From NCBI RefSeq assembly GCF_049472135.1, contig NZ_JBMOVV010000004.1, positions 210,319 through 274,318 of the forward strand: DNA of 64,000 nt, written 5' to 3'. Position numbers and translations under genes: made by a program. Below, in pieces: positions 15,631-24,872 of this stretch. Within the stretch, counting starts at the first letter, position 1, and every line of letters starts with the position of its first letter. The stretch is from Arcobacter_B sp049472135 (GTDB lineage Bacteria > Campylobacterota > Campylobacteria > Campylobacterales > Arcobacteraceae). Under the pieces are notes generated by a model. It saw only the letters and a program-made list of their open reading frames with translations, made no database searches and was not told the origin of the DNA.

Positions 15631-18207
15631 CTATCTAGAAGCCATTAATCCTGTTAATTGCTCTTGAGAAACTTGGTGGAAGTTTAAGTATTTATAAACA
15701 CCATCTTTGTTTTGCTCAGTAATTTTAGCAGGTACAATCTCCATGTACTCTTCTTTAGAAGGTAATCTACCTAATAAAGCAGATACTGCTGCCATTTCTG
15801 CAGAACCTAAGTAAACTTTAGAGTTTTTACCAAGTCTGTTGTCGAAGTTTCTTGTAGATGTAGAGAATACAACTGAACCTTCAGATACTTGTGCTTGGTT
15901 ACCCATACATAAAGAACATCCTGGCATTTCAAGTCTTGCACCAGCTGCTCCAAAGATTGCGTAGTAACCTTCTTCAGTTAATTGAGCTTCATCCATTTTT
16001 GTTGGTGGTGCAACCCATAATTTAGCAGCAACTTCACCTTCACCTTTAACAACTTCACCTAAAGCTCTGAATAATCCGATGTTAGTCATACAAGAACCAA
16101 CGAATACTTCATCAATTTTAGTAGGTCTGTTTTCATCAGCTAAGATGTTAGATAATGTATCAACATCATCTGGATCGTTAGGACAAGCTAAGATTGGCTC
16201 AGTAATTTCATTTAAGTTAATTTCGATAGTAGCTGCATATTCTGCATCTGCATCTGGAGTAATTAACTCAGGGTTAGCTAACCATTCTTTCATTTTGTCA
16301 GCTCTTCTTTGAAGAGTTCTAGCATCTTCGTAACCTTCTTCAATCATTTTCTCAATTAATGCGATGTTTGAAGATAAGTACTCAATGATTGGTTCTTTAT
16401 CTAATTGAACAGAACAAGCTGCTGCTGATCTCTCTGCTGCTGAATCTGATAATTCGAATGCTTGCTCAACTTTAAGATCTGGTAATCCAGCAATCTCAAT
16501 GATTTTACCAGCAAAGATGTTCTTTTTGTTTTTCTTAGGAACAGTTAATAATCCATCTTGGATTGCTTGGTAAGGAATAGCGTTAACTAAATCTCTTAAA
16601 GTAATTCCTGGTTGCATTTCACCTGTAAATTTAACTAATACAGACTCAGGCATAGTTAATGGCATAGAACCAGTTACACCAGCGAATGCGATAAGACCTG
16701 AACCAGCTGGGAATGAAATACCAATTGGGAATCTTGTATGAGAATCTCCACCAGTACCTACTGTATCTGGTAAACATAATCTATTTAACCAAGAGTGAAT
16801 AACACCGTCACCTGGTCTTAATGTAACACCACCTCTAGAGTTGATGAAATCTGGTAAAGTATGTCTTAATTTAATATCTGCTGGTTTTGGGTAAGCAGCA
16901 GTGTGACAGAATGATTGCATAACCATATCAGCACCAAATGATAATGCTGCTAATTCTTTAATCTCATCTCTTGTCATTGGTCCAGTTGTATCTTGAGAAC
17001 CTACAGTAGTTGCGATTGGCTCAACGTACATACCTGGTTTAACACCTTCGATACCACAAGCTCTACCTACCATTTTTTGTGCTTGAGTATAACCTTTACC
17101 ATTATCTTCTGGTTGTTGTGGAGCTAAGAATAAATCAGATGCACCTAATCCTAAAGCTTCTCTAGCTTTAGCAGTTAAACCTTTACCAATAATTAATGGA
17201 ATTCTACCACCAGCTCTCATTTCGTCAGTTAAAGTGTTTGGAGATAAGTTAAACTCAGAAACAACTTCACCGTTCTTTTCGATTACACCAGCGTATGGCT
17301 TAACAACAATTTCATCACCAGTTTCTAATGCATCAACTGGAGCTTCGATTGGTAAACATCCTGAATCTTCTGCAGTATTGAAGAAAATTGGAGCAATAAT
17401 AGAACCAATTACAACACCACCAGTTCTCTTATTTGGAACACCTGGAATATCTCTACCCATGTGCCATTGAACAGAGTTGATACCTGATTTTCTTGAAGAA
17501 CCAGTACCTACAACATCACCAACGTATGCTAATGGGTTACCTTTTTGTCTTAATTCTTCCATAGTTTCAAGTGGGTTTTCCATTCTTGATTGTAACATTG
17601 CAGTTGCGTGTAATGGAATATCAGGTCTTGTAAATGCAACAGTTGCAGGAGATAAATCATCTGTATTTGTTTCACCTGGAATTTTGTAAACAGTTAATTT
17701 AATTTCTTCTTCTAATGCTGGCTTGTTAGTGAACCACTCACCATTTGCCCATGACTCGATAACTTCTTTAGCTTTTGCATTTCCAGCGTCAGCTAAATCT
17801 TTTACATCATTAAATGAATCGTATACTAAGATAGTGTTCTTTAATTGAGTAGCAGCTAAATCAGCAACTTCTTCAACTTTAAGAGCTTCAACTAATGGAG
17901 TAACGTTAAATCCACCCATCATTGTTCCTAAAATTTCAACAGCCTCAGACTTAGAAATTACAGAACATGCAACATTTCCTTGAACAACGTCATTTAAGAA
18001 TGCAGCTTTAACGTATGCAGCATCATCAACACCTGGGTTGATTTTGTTTTTAAATAATTCTAAACAGTACTCTGCTTCCTTTACAGAATCTGCTTTTAAT
18101 AATTCTATTAATTCAGCAGTTTGCTCAGCAGTTAAAGCTAATGGAGGTAATCCACCCTCATTAAGTCTTTCTTGCGTGTGTGCTTTGTAATCAGCTAATA
18201 AACTCAT
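15631..18207 (-). CDS. acnB: Aconitate hydratase B
   Basis: Interconverts citrate and isocitrate in the TCA cycle through a [4Fe-4S] cluster. 858 residues, the AcnB length. The HEAT-like domain comes first (MSLLADYKAHTQERLNEGG), then the swivel domain (YVGDVVGTGSSRKSGINSVQW), then the catalytic domains with GTGGDSHTRFPIGISFPAGS and the cluster Cys residues in VGSCMTNIG and PGCSLCMGNQA. The ATG has GGAG upstream. AcnB can also bind mRNA as an apoprotein in other bacteria. Upstream lies a long control region with TTGTACA repeats. Confidence 0.98.
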   Translation of the reverse strand: MSLLADYKAHTQERLNEGGLPPLALTAEQTAELIELLKADSVKEAEYCLELFKNKINPGVDDAAYVKAAFLNDVVQGNVACSVISKSEAVEILGTMMGGFNVTPLVEALKVEEVADLAATQLKNTILVYDSFNDVKDLADAGNAKAKEVIESWANGEWFTNKPALEEEIKLTVYKIPGETNTDDLSPATVAFTRPDIPLHATAMLQSRMENPLETMEELRQKGNPLAYVGDVVGTGSSRKSGINSVQWHMGRDIPGVPNKRTGGVVIGSIIAPIFFNTAEDSGCLPIEAPVDALETGDEIVVKPYAGVIEKNGEVVSEFNLSPNTLTDEMRAGGRIPLIIGKGLTAKAREALGLGASDLFLAPQQPEDNGKGYTQAQKMVGRACGIEGVKPGMYVEPIATTVGSQDTTGPMTRDEIKELAALSFGADMVMQSFCHTAAYPKPADIKLRHTLPDFINSRGGVTLRPGDGVIHSWLNRLCLPDTVGTGGDSHTRFPIGISFPAGSGLIAFAGVTGSMPLTMPESVLVKFTGEMQPGITLRDLVNAIPYQAIQDGLLTVPKKNKKNIFAGKIIEIAGLPDLKVEQAFELSDSAAERSAAACSVQLDKEPIIEYLSSNIALIEKMIEEGYEDARTLQRRADKMKEWLANPELITPDADAEYAATIEINLNEITEPILACPNDPDDVDTLSNILADENRPTKIDEVFVGSCMTNIGLFRALGEVVKGEGEVAAKLWVAPPTKMDEAQLTEEGYYAIFGAAGARLEMPGCSLCMGNQAQVSEGSVVFSTSTRNFDNRLGKNSKVYLGSAEMAAVSALLGRLPSKEEYMEIVPAKITEQNKDGVYKYLNFHQVSQEQLTGLMASR

Positions 18208-18572
18208 ATATTATCTCCTATTTGATTTAAAAAGTTTGGAATCATTATAACATAAACAAAAAAATTAGTATGTACAAAAATTGCAAACTATTGTACAAGT
18301 TTTAATTTATGTAAATAAAAGTTACAAAATTAGCTGTCATTAAGCTATTTTTAAAAGGATGCCCTAGTGAAAAATAGTATTCTAGGGCAATAAAGAGTCT
18401 AAATTTACTCATTTTTTTCTACTTTTATATAATTTTCTCTTAAAACTTAAATTTCTCATTTTTAATACTTTGTACAACTTTTGTGCACCTTTTGACAAAA
18501 ACTGTCATTACTATTTTTTCTATGATTTAAAGTAGATATTACTATAATCTCATACTTTTAATTATATTAGGA
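18208..18572. promoter_or_regulatory. Divergent control region between acnB and a thioesterase-like gene
   Basis: About 365 bases with no gene but several symmetric elements. A minus-strand TATAAT at 18244-18249 is a good -10 for acnB. TGTACAA at 18271-18277 and TTGTACA at 18291-18297 form an inverted repeat with a 13-base spacer. The palindrome TTGTACAA recurs at 18470-18477, followed by TTGTGCAC. TGACA-N5-TGTCA lies at 18493-18507. A GC-richer hairpin sits at 18360-18389. Confidence 0.5.
18360..18389. repeat. Hairpin TGCCCTAG / CTAGGGCA
   Basis: A perfect 8-bp stem with a 14-base AT-rich loop stands out in otherwise AT-only DNA. It lies mid-way in the acnB upstream region and is not followed by a T-run, so it is more likely a binding site or leader structure than a terminator. 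Confidence 0.4.
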
Positions 18573-19019
18573 ATGATTTTGATAAAAAAATTAGAGAACA
18601 AACTACATAATGAAATACCATTAACAAAGCTTATGGATATAAAAATTAATACTTTTAATGATAAAGAGCTTATAACAACAGCCCCATTAAAAATAAACAT
18701 AAATGATAAAGGCACTGCTTTTGGTGGAAGTTTAAGTACTATGACTATTATCTCTTCTTGGAGTATGTGTTGGTTAATTTCTCAAGAATTAAATATAGAT
18801 AGTAAAAATATTGTTGTAATAAAAAATGAAAACTCTTATAGAAAACCAGTAACGAAAGATATTCTTTGTTATACACAAAAACCTTCACCTAAAGAGATAG
18901 AAAATGTTGCACAAAAAATTAAAGAAAAAGGCAGTGCTTCTTTAAAAATCAAATCCTCAATTATTGAAGATAATGAAGTTTGTGTTGATTTTGAAGGTAT
19001 ATATGTTATCAAAGTGTAA
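18573..19019 (+). CDS. Thioesterase-like hot-dog fold protein (YiiD C-terminal type)
   Basis: 148 residues with the pattern of the YiiD C-terminal/thioesterase-like domain: IPLTKLMDIKI near the N-terminus, then NDKGTAFGGSLSTMTIISSW, where the GTAFGGS turn and following helix are characteristic of hot-dog thioesterases. The acetyltransferase half found in YiiD is absent. It could cleave an acyl-CoA or acyl-carrier substrate; the substrate is unknown. The ATG at 18573 sits only just behind AGGA; a TTG at 18579, six bases from AGGA, is an equally good start. It converges on fumC. Confidence 0.75.
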   Translation: MILIKKLENKLHNEIPLTKLMDIKINTFNDKELITTAPLKININDKGTAFGGSLSTMTIISSWSMCWLISQELNIDSKNIVVIKNENSYRKPVTKDILCYTQKPSPKEIENVAQKIKEKGSASLKIKSSIIEDNEVCVDFEGIYVIKV

Positions 19020-19036
19020 GAGATCTCTTACACTTT
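19011..19036. terminator. Loop-less perfect palindrome spanning two stop codons
   Basis: The 13-base arm AAAGTGTAAGAGA (19011-19023) is followed at once by its exact reverse complement (19024-19036). It contains the stop codon of the thioesterase-like gene and that of fumC, so one element ends both convergent transcripts. Confidence 0.85.
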
Positions 19037-20425
19037 TGCTTTAATCATCTCTTCAGGTCTTACATACTTATCAAACTCATCATAAGTTAAAATACCTAAA
19101 TTCATAGCTTCTTCTTTTAATGATGTACCGTTTTTATGTGCTGTTTTTGCAATCAATGCAGCTTTTTCATAACCTATATATGGATTTAATGCTGTAACTA
19201 ACATTAGTGATTCATTTAAATACTTTTCAATATTAAATCTATTTGCTTCAATTCCTACTGCACAGTTATCATTAAAAGCATGCATTGTGTCACTTAATAA
19301 CCTAATTGATTGAATAATATTTAATGCAATTACAGGCTTAAATACATTTAACTCAAAATTACCTTGTGATGCTGCTATACTAATAGTTGTATGATTTCCC
19401 ATAACTTGTACAGCTACCATAGTCATAGCTTCACTTTGTGTAGGGTTTACTTTTCCAGGCATGATAGAGCTTCCTGGTTCGTTTTCTGGAATATTTATCT
19501 CCCCTATTCCACATCTAGGGCCTGATGAAAGCCATCTTATGTCATTTGCTATTTTCATTAGATTTGAAGCCAAGGCATTTAAAGCACCACTTAATACTAC
19601 TTCTGCATCATGGGAAGTTAAAGCATGAAATTTATTTGGGTGGGATTTAAATTTATATTTTGTTTGTGTAATTTCATTTAAAACTTCTGCAACCATTGGT
19701 GAGAAATCAGGATGAGAATTAAGACCAGTTCCAACAGCAGTACCACCAATAGCAAGCTCTACTATATATTTTATTGAATCTTCTATTTGTAATAAAGCTT
19801 TATCAAGCATATGAACATAAGCTGATATTTCTTGTCCTAAAGTAAGAGGTGTGGCATCTTGCAAATGAGTTCTTCCTATCTTAACTATATTTTCAAACTC
19901 TTTTTCTTTATTTTCTAATGTTTGTTTTAAAACTTTAATTGCTGGTAATAATCTATTTTCAATTTCTAAAACAAAAGCTATTCTCATTGCAGTTGGATAA
20001 GTGTCGTTTGAACTTTGACCTTTATTTACATCATCATTTGGATGAACAAATTTTTCAACTCTAAAATCACTACCTAAAATTTCACTTGCTCTATTTGCTA
20101 CGACTTCATTTATATTCATATTTGATTGTGTGCCAGAGCCTGTTTGCCATACTACCAAGGGAAAATTCCCATCAAGTTTACCATCAAGAACTTCATCGCA
20201 GGCTTGAAAAATTGCTTTTGTCTTTTTATCATCTAATCTTTTAAGTTTATTGTTTACTATTGCACAAGCTTTTTTAAGATATGCAAAACCATGAACTATC
20301 TCTTTTGGCATTTTTTCTTCACCAATAGGAAAGTTTTCAATACTTCTTTGAGTTTGAGCTGCCCAATATTTATCATTTGGTACTTGCATTTCACCCATTG
20401 TGTCTTTTTCTATTCTATATTGCAT
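19028..20425 (-). CDS. fumC: Class II fumarate hydratase
   Basis: Converts fumarate to malate in the TCA cycle; soluble homotetramer without an iron-sulfur cluster. 465 residues. The family signature GSSIMPGKVNPTQSEAM is present, along with KVGRTHLQDATPLTLGQE-type substrate residues (here IGRTHLQDATPLTLGQEI), TGSGTQSNMNINEV and the SSNDTYPTAMRIA region. It is distinct from the aspartase at 33143-34561, whose signature reads PVIPEVVNQ. The ATG has AAGGA upstream. Confidence 0.97.
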   Translation of the reverse strand: MQYRIEKDTMGEMQVPNDKYWAAQTQRSIENFPIGEEKMPKEIVHGFAYLKKACAIVNNKLKRLDDKKTKAIFQACDEVLDGKLDGNFPLVVWQTGSGTQSNMNINEVVANRASEILGSDFRVEKFVHPNDDVNKGQSSNDTYPTAMRIAFVLEIENRLLPAIKVLKQTLENKEKEFENIVKIGRTHLQDATPLTLGQEISAYVHMLDKALLQIEDSIKYIVELAIGGTAVGTGLNSHPDFSPMVAEVLNEITQTKYKFKSHPNKFHALTSHDAEVVLSGALNALASNLMKIANDIRWLSSGPRCGIGEINIPENEPGSSIMPGKVNPTQSEAMTMVAVQVMGNHTTISIAASQGNFELNVFKPVIALNIIQSIRLLSDTMHAFNDNCAVGIEANRFNIEKYLNESLMLVTALNPYIGYEKAALIAKTAHKNGTSLKEEAMNLGILTYDEFDKYVRPEEMIKAKV

Positions 20426-20536
20426 AATTTATCCTTTTAGTATAAATAATAAACTTCTTTAAAAGAACTAACTTAGCTAAATATTAACATAATAAACAAA
20501 CTTTTGTTATAATCACAAAAAAATTAGGATAGATAT

Positions 20537-20791
20537 ATGTCAAATATTCAAAAACTTGAAAAAATTTTAAAAGAAGAGTTCATTCCAGAACTTGATGAGA
20601 GTTTATTAGAACTTGCAAATATAACTCAATCTTGGAAAGCTACAAGTGATGATAAAGAAGAGTTTGAAGAGTTAAAAGAAATGAAAAAATTCTTTGATAA
20701 ATTAGTTGAAGACTTAGATAATAATGATATTGAAGAAGAAGAAGCTATAGAAATTATTGAAGCTTTAGATGAAATGAGACTAGATAAATAA
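20537..20791 (+). CDS. Small acidic protein, paralogue of the gene at 53430-53693
   Basis: 84 residues, very Glu/Asp-rich and predicted all-helical, with no Cys and no membrane segment. The start ATG follows AGGA. It shares MSxI, a short KL-rich helix, IPE, and a later ExxKEMxxFxxxL block with the 87-residue protein encoded at 53430-53693. The function is unknown. It is transcribed alone and ends in a convergent terminator with the EamA gene. Confidence 0.75.
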   Translation: MSNIQKLEKILKEEFIPELDESLLELANITQSWKATSDDKEEFEELKEMKKFFDKLVEDLDNNDIEEEEAIEIIEALDEMRLDK

Positions 20792-20810
20792 AAGGATTAC
20801 CCTTTTATTT
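20786..20810. terminator. Bidirectional terminator
   Basis: A 10-bp stem (AAATAAAAGG / CCTTTTATTT) with a 5-base loop overlaps both the small acidic gene's stop and the 3' end of the EamA gene, so it serves both strands. Confidence 0.75.
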
Positions 20811-21698
20811 TCTATAAAATATAAAGTTTTTAATTAGCTTTAAATACTCAAAAGAGCTTATAAAAGAGCCTAGAATTATTAAGATACAAGCTAAAACAAT
20901 AGCTATTGTAAAATTTGCATAACCTAAAAGAACTAATAAAAGTGTTGACAATAATGGCGTAAAATATGAGATTGAGCCTAAAAGTTTAATATCTGCATTT
21001 TTAACTCCATAGTCCCACAAATAAAAAGCCCCTCCCACAGGTCCAAGCCCTAACATTAAAGCTCCAAAAAGCTCCAAAGAATTAGGAACTACTGTTACTT
21101 CAAAAATTAAATGACAAATTGTAGATAAAATTGCTGTTACAATACAAAATCCTGTAACTGCATATGTTGGAACATGAGATAAAGTCTTTGAAATCACAGA
21201 ATATGAAGACCAAGTAAGTGCAGCAATTAAAGCAAAAACATAACCCCATATATATTGAGTTTCAAAACTAAACTCACCTCCTTTTGAAACAAGAAAAAAA
21301 GCTCCCAAAAGACCTAAACTTGCCCCTAAAACATGGTACCATCTTAATTTTTCATTTGGTAAAAATGCTGAAAAAACAACTATTAATAAAGGCCAAAGAT
21401 AGTTTAAAAGATTAGCTTCAACAGCAGGAGCGTTTTTAATAGCAAGAAAATAGAAAAAATGATACCCAAATAGTCCACACACACCAATAAGCCAAACTTT
21501 TGGTGAAATTTTAAACAGTTGGCTTATATGAATACTTTGTTTTTTTAGTAATAATAAACCTATAAAAGATGCAATAAAAAAAGAGATTGCAGTTAATTGA
21601 AAAGCTGGAATATTTGTAGTTATTATAGAGAATAAACCTAATGATGCCCATAATAAAATAGCAAGTACTCCAAAAATATTTCCTCTTTTTGCTTCCAT
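20805..21698 (-). CDS. EamA-family (DMT) transporter
   Basis: An inner-membrane protein of 297 residues with about ten hydrophobic segments in two EamA repeats of five. The first starts NIFGVLAILLWASLGLFSII and the second starts near YIWGYVFALIAALTWSSYSV; both have the W-x2-(Y/L)-(S/G) pattern typical of the second-helix region. These proteins export amino acids or other metabolites. The substrate is not predictable from the sequence. The gene is single and divergent from the fatty acid operon. Confidence 0.9.
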   Translation of the reverse strand: MEAKRGNIFGVLAILLWASLGLFSIITTNIPAFQLTAISFFIASFIGLLLLKKQSIHISQLFKISPKVWLIGVCGLFGYHFFYFLAIKNAPAVEANLLNYLWPLLIVVFSAFLPNEKLRWYHVLGASLGLLGAFFLVSKGGEFSFETQYIWGYVFALIAALTWSSYSVISKTLSHVPTYAVTGFCIVTAILSTICHLIFEVTVVPNSLELFGALMLGLGPVGGAFYLWDYGVKNADIKLLGSISYFTPLLSTLLLVLLGYANFTIAIVLACILIILGSFISSFEYLKLIKNFIFYRK

Positions 21699-21814
21699 AA
21701 GAGTCCTAGTTTTATTGGAATTTTACAACTTTTATGATTAATAGTTCATTTCTTAAAAAATAATAAAATTTATATATTAAAAAAATTATTTTCGAATTTT
21801 TTTAATTTTAATGG

Positions 21815-21820
21815 TACAAT
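21815..21820 (+). promoter_or_regulatory. Possible -10 element of the fatty acid operon
   Basis: TACAAT lies 33 bases before the operon's first ATG, downstream of a long A/T-rich tract. No clear -35 is present, which is normal for Campylobacterota promoters. Confidence 0.35.
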
Positions 21821-21852
21821 AGTCTAAATATTCATTGGTGAAAGGATACACT

Positions 21853-23586
21853 ATGGATTCTTATAATTTTAAAACTTACAGTGAGCTATTTTCTCACATC
21901 ACAAATAATTATGAAAACAGTACTTTTCTAAATTATCTTGAAAACAACCAATATAAATCAATTTCAATTGAAGCTTTTAAAAACAAAGTAATTTGTCTAA
22001 GTCTAGCAATGAAAGATTTAGGAGTAAAAAAAGGTGATTGTGTAGCAATATTTGCTGATTCATCTCCATTTTGGCTTATTTTTGATTTTGCTATACATGA
22101 AGTTGGTGCTATTAGTGTTCCTATTTTTGCAAATATATCTTCTAAAAATTTGAACTTTGAAATACAAGACGCAAATATAAAATACATCTTTATTGATAAT
22201 GAAGAGAGAATAAAAGATATAGAAGATGAAAATAGTGAACTTATTTTTATTACCCATAACTTTTGTATTAAGGAAGATAGGTTCTTTAATGTAGATGATA
22301 TTTTAGTAATAGGTCAACAAATATGTGACTCTAAAGGTTTTGAACCACATATACCAAGTGAAGATGAAATCTTTTCAATTATATATACAAGTGGTAACAC
22401 TGGAACTCCTAAAGGAGTTATGTTAACTCATAAAAATATAGTTTCACAACTCCATGATATTAATACTCTTATTTCATTAAATCAAAATGAAACAGCATTG
22501 TCATTGTTGCCCTTAGCACATATTTTTGAAAGAACTGTAATGAGCTACTATTTAAGTAGAGGAATTAGTATCTATTTTGTTGATGAAATTACAAATGTTG
22601 CGAATCTTTTAAAAATAGTAAGACCAACTATTATGACAGCAGTTCCAAGACTTTTAGAAAAGATCTACAATAAGATTCAAAATAATATCGAGAATAAACC
22701 TTTTATTAGCAAACTGTTAGCTTCAAAAGCTTTTGAGTATGCTCAAAATGAGAATATTCAAAAAGATACTATAACTTTTAGTTTTTTTAATAAACTAGTT
22801 TATAGTAAATTCAGAGATATCTTTGGCTCAAAACTTACTAAGCTTGTAAGTGGTGGTGCTGCTCTTCCAAAAGATATAGCAGTATTTTTCAATAATATTG
22901 GTGTTCCAATTTACCAAGGTTATGGCCTTACTGAATTTTCACCAGTTATTTCAACAAACTATCCAAAAGCAAATAGACTTGGTTCATCAGGTAGAGTAAT
23001 ACCTAGTGCAAAAATAAAAATTCTAGAAGATGGAGAACTTTTAGTAAAAGGGCCTTCTTTAATGAAAGGTTATTTAAACCAAGAAAAACTAACAAGTGAA
23101 ACTATAGATATTGAGGGTTGGTTACATACAGGGGATGTAGCAAAAATTGATGAACAAGGTTACTTATTTATTACAAGTAGAAAGAAAGAAGTATTTAAAA
23201 CATCAACAGGAGAGTATGTAGCAGCTGTTCAAATAGAGCAAAAGTTAGCAAAAAATAAATATATTGAGTTTGCTGTAATAATAGCTAATAACAAAAAATA
23301 TACTACAGCTTTACTTTTTGTAGACAAGGAGATTTTCAAAGAAGAAAAAAGACTAAATAAAGACTTAACAATACAAGAGTATTATAATAATGAAAAAATT
23401 ACTTCTGAAATAAATAATTATATTCAAGAAGTAAATAAAGAGTTAAATCAATGGGAGAAAGTAGTTCAATATAGATTAATAACAAATGATATTTCAATTG
23501 AAACTGGGGAATTAACACCTTCAATGAAAGTCTGTAGAAGCTTTATTGAACAAAAATATGAAAATGACATAAAAAGTATGTATTAG
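21853..23586 (+). CDS. fadD: Long-chain acyl-CoA synthetase (AMP-forming)
   Basis: Activates fatty acids to acyl-CoA with ATP. The AMP-binding P-loop IIYTSGNTGTPKGVMLTH, the middle motif YQGYGLTEFSPVISTN and the C-terminal GWLHTGDVAKID with SRKKE are all present. The 577 residues are normal. The best start is the ATG at 21853, seven bases behind AAAGGA; a TTG at 21835 is in frame but has no ribosome site. First gene of a tightly packed beta-oxidation operon, so fatty acid degradation is the likely role. Confidence 0.9.
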   Translation: MDSYNFKTYSELFSHITNNYENSTFLNYLENNQYKSISIEAFKNKVICLSLAMKDLGVKKGDCVAIFADSSPFWLIFDFAIHEVGAISVPIFANISSKNLNFEIQDANIKYIFIDNEERIKDIEDENSELIFITHNFCIKEDRFFNVDDILVIGQQICDSKGFEPHIPSEDEIFSIIYTSGNTGTPKGVMLTHKNIVSQLHDINTLISLNQNETALSLLPLAHIFERTVMSYYLSRGISIYFVDEITNVANLLKIVRPTIMTAVPRLLEKIYNKIQNNIENKPFISKLLASKAFEYAQNENIQKDTITFSFFNKLVYSKFRDIFGSKLTKLVSGGAALPKDIAVFFNNIGVPIYQGYGLTEFSPVISTNYPKANRLGSSGRVIPSAKIKILEDGELLVKGPSLMKGYLNQEKLTSETIDIEGWLHTGDVAKIDEQGYLFITSRKKEVFKTSTGEYVAAVQIEQKLAKNKYIEFAVIIANNKKYTTALLFVDKEIFKEEKRLNKDLTIQEYYNNEKITSEINNYIQEVNKELNQWEKVVQYRLITNDISIETGELTPSMKVCRSFIEQKYENDIKSMY

Positions 23587-23596
23587 GAGAGCCATC

Positions 23597-24871
23597 ATGA
23601 AAGAAAGAATAGCAATAATAGACGGACTTAGAAGTCCTATCGCTAAAGCAAATGGCAAATTAGATTTAGTTAGTGCAGATACATTAGGAGCTATAATTAC
23701 AAAAGAGCTTATTTCAAGAAATAATCTTGACTATAAACTTTTTGATGAAGTAATAATAGGAAACGTAGCACAACCAGCAAATGCAGCAAATATAGCAAGA
23801 GTATTAGCTATAAAAGCTGGATTCCCTCAAAGTACGATTGCATACACAGTTCATAGAAACTGTGCTTCAGGGATGCAAGCAATTTCATCAGCAATTGAAA
23901 AAATTCATACAAATCAAGGTGACTTATACCTAGCAGGTGGAGTTGAGTCTATGAGTAATATTCCACTGCTTCATAGTGATAAATTAAGAAGACTTATTAC
24001 AAAACTAACTTATGCTAGAAGTTCTCAAGAAAAACTTAAAATATTAGGAAGTTTTAGACCAAGCTTTTTAAAACCTGTTATTGGTTTAATATCTGGATTA
24101 ACTGACCCCATTTCTGGAAAAATTATGGGTATTACAGCTGAAAACTTAGCAAATGAGTTTAAAATAAGTAGATTAGCTCAAGATGAATATGCCCTAAACT
24201 CTCATCTAAAAGCTCAAAAAGCTATTGAAGATGGAGTTTTAAAAGATGAGATTCATCCTATCATGACTAAAGATGCTTCAATTATTGATGATGACGGAGT
24301 AAGATTTAATCAAAATATGCAAAGTCTTTCAAAACTAAGACCTATTTTTGATAGATTAAGTGGAACAGTAACAGCAGGTAATTCATCACAAGTATCAGAT
24401 GGAGCTTGTAGTTTAATAGTTACTACTGAATCAAAAGCAAAAGAGTTAAACCTTGAACCACTTGGCTTTATAAGTGACTATTCTTATGCAGGATTAGAAG
24501 CTTCAAGAATGGGCTTAGGGCCTGTTTATGCAACTAAAAAACTTTTTGATAAAACAGGAACTTCACTAAAAGATATAGATGTAATAGAGTTAAATGAAGC
24601 CTTTGCAGCACAAGTAATAGCAAATCTAGAAGCTTTTAAATCAAAAAGCTTTTGTAAAAAAACTTTTGGAAGTGATGCAATTGGTGAAATTGATGAATCT
24701 ATACTAAATATAAATGGTGGAGCAATAGCTCTTGGTCACCCTGTTGGAATGAGTGGTGCAAGAATAGTTTTAACTGCACTTAAAGAACTTAGAAGAAGAA
24801 AAGCTAAAAAAGCCTTAGCAACACTATGTATTGGTGGTGGACAAGGTGCAGCTTTCTTATTGGAGGTGTAA
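23597..24871 (+). CDS. fadI: Acetyl-CoA acyltransferase (thiolase)
   Basis: The last step of beta-oxidation: cleaves 3-ketoacyl-CoA with CoA. 424 residues. The active-site Cys lies in VHRNCASGMQAISSA, the catalytic His in GGAIALGHPVGMSGARIV, and the second Cys in TLCIGGGQGAAF. Its length and its place with a FadJ-type partner favour a FadI-type long-chain thiolase over a biosynthetic AtoB, but the symbol is tentative. It begins 10 bases after fadD, with AGGAG upstream. Confidence 0.9.
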   Translation: MKERIAIIDGLRSPIAKANGKLDLVSADTLGAIITKELISRNNLDYKLFDEVIIGNVAQPANAANIARVLAIKAGFPQSTIAYTVHRNCASGMQAISSAIEKIHTNQGDLYLAGGVESMSNIPLLHSDKLRRLITKLTYARSSQEKLKILGSFRPSFLKPVIGLISGLTDPISGKIMGITAENLANEFKISRLAQDEYALNSHLKAQKAIEDGVLKDEIHPIMTKDASIIDDDGVRFNQNMQSLSKLRPIFDRLSGTVTAGNSSQVSDGACSLIVTTESKAKELNLEPLGFISDYSYAGLEASRMGLGPVYATKKLFDKTGTSLKDIDVIELNEAFAAQVIANLEAFKSKSFCKKTFGSDAIGEIDESILNINGGAIALGHPVGMSGARIVLTALKELRRRKAKKALATLCIGGGQGAAFLLEV

Positions 24872-24872
24872 A

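Noticed and set aside
19011..19036. Palindrome as a dispersed repeat or mobile-element end
   Set aside because: Its sequence is unique to this junction and its position between convergent stops explains it as a terminator.
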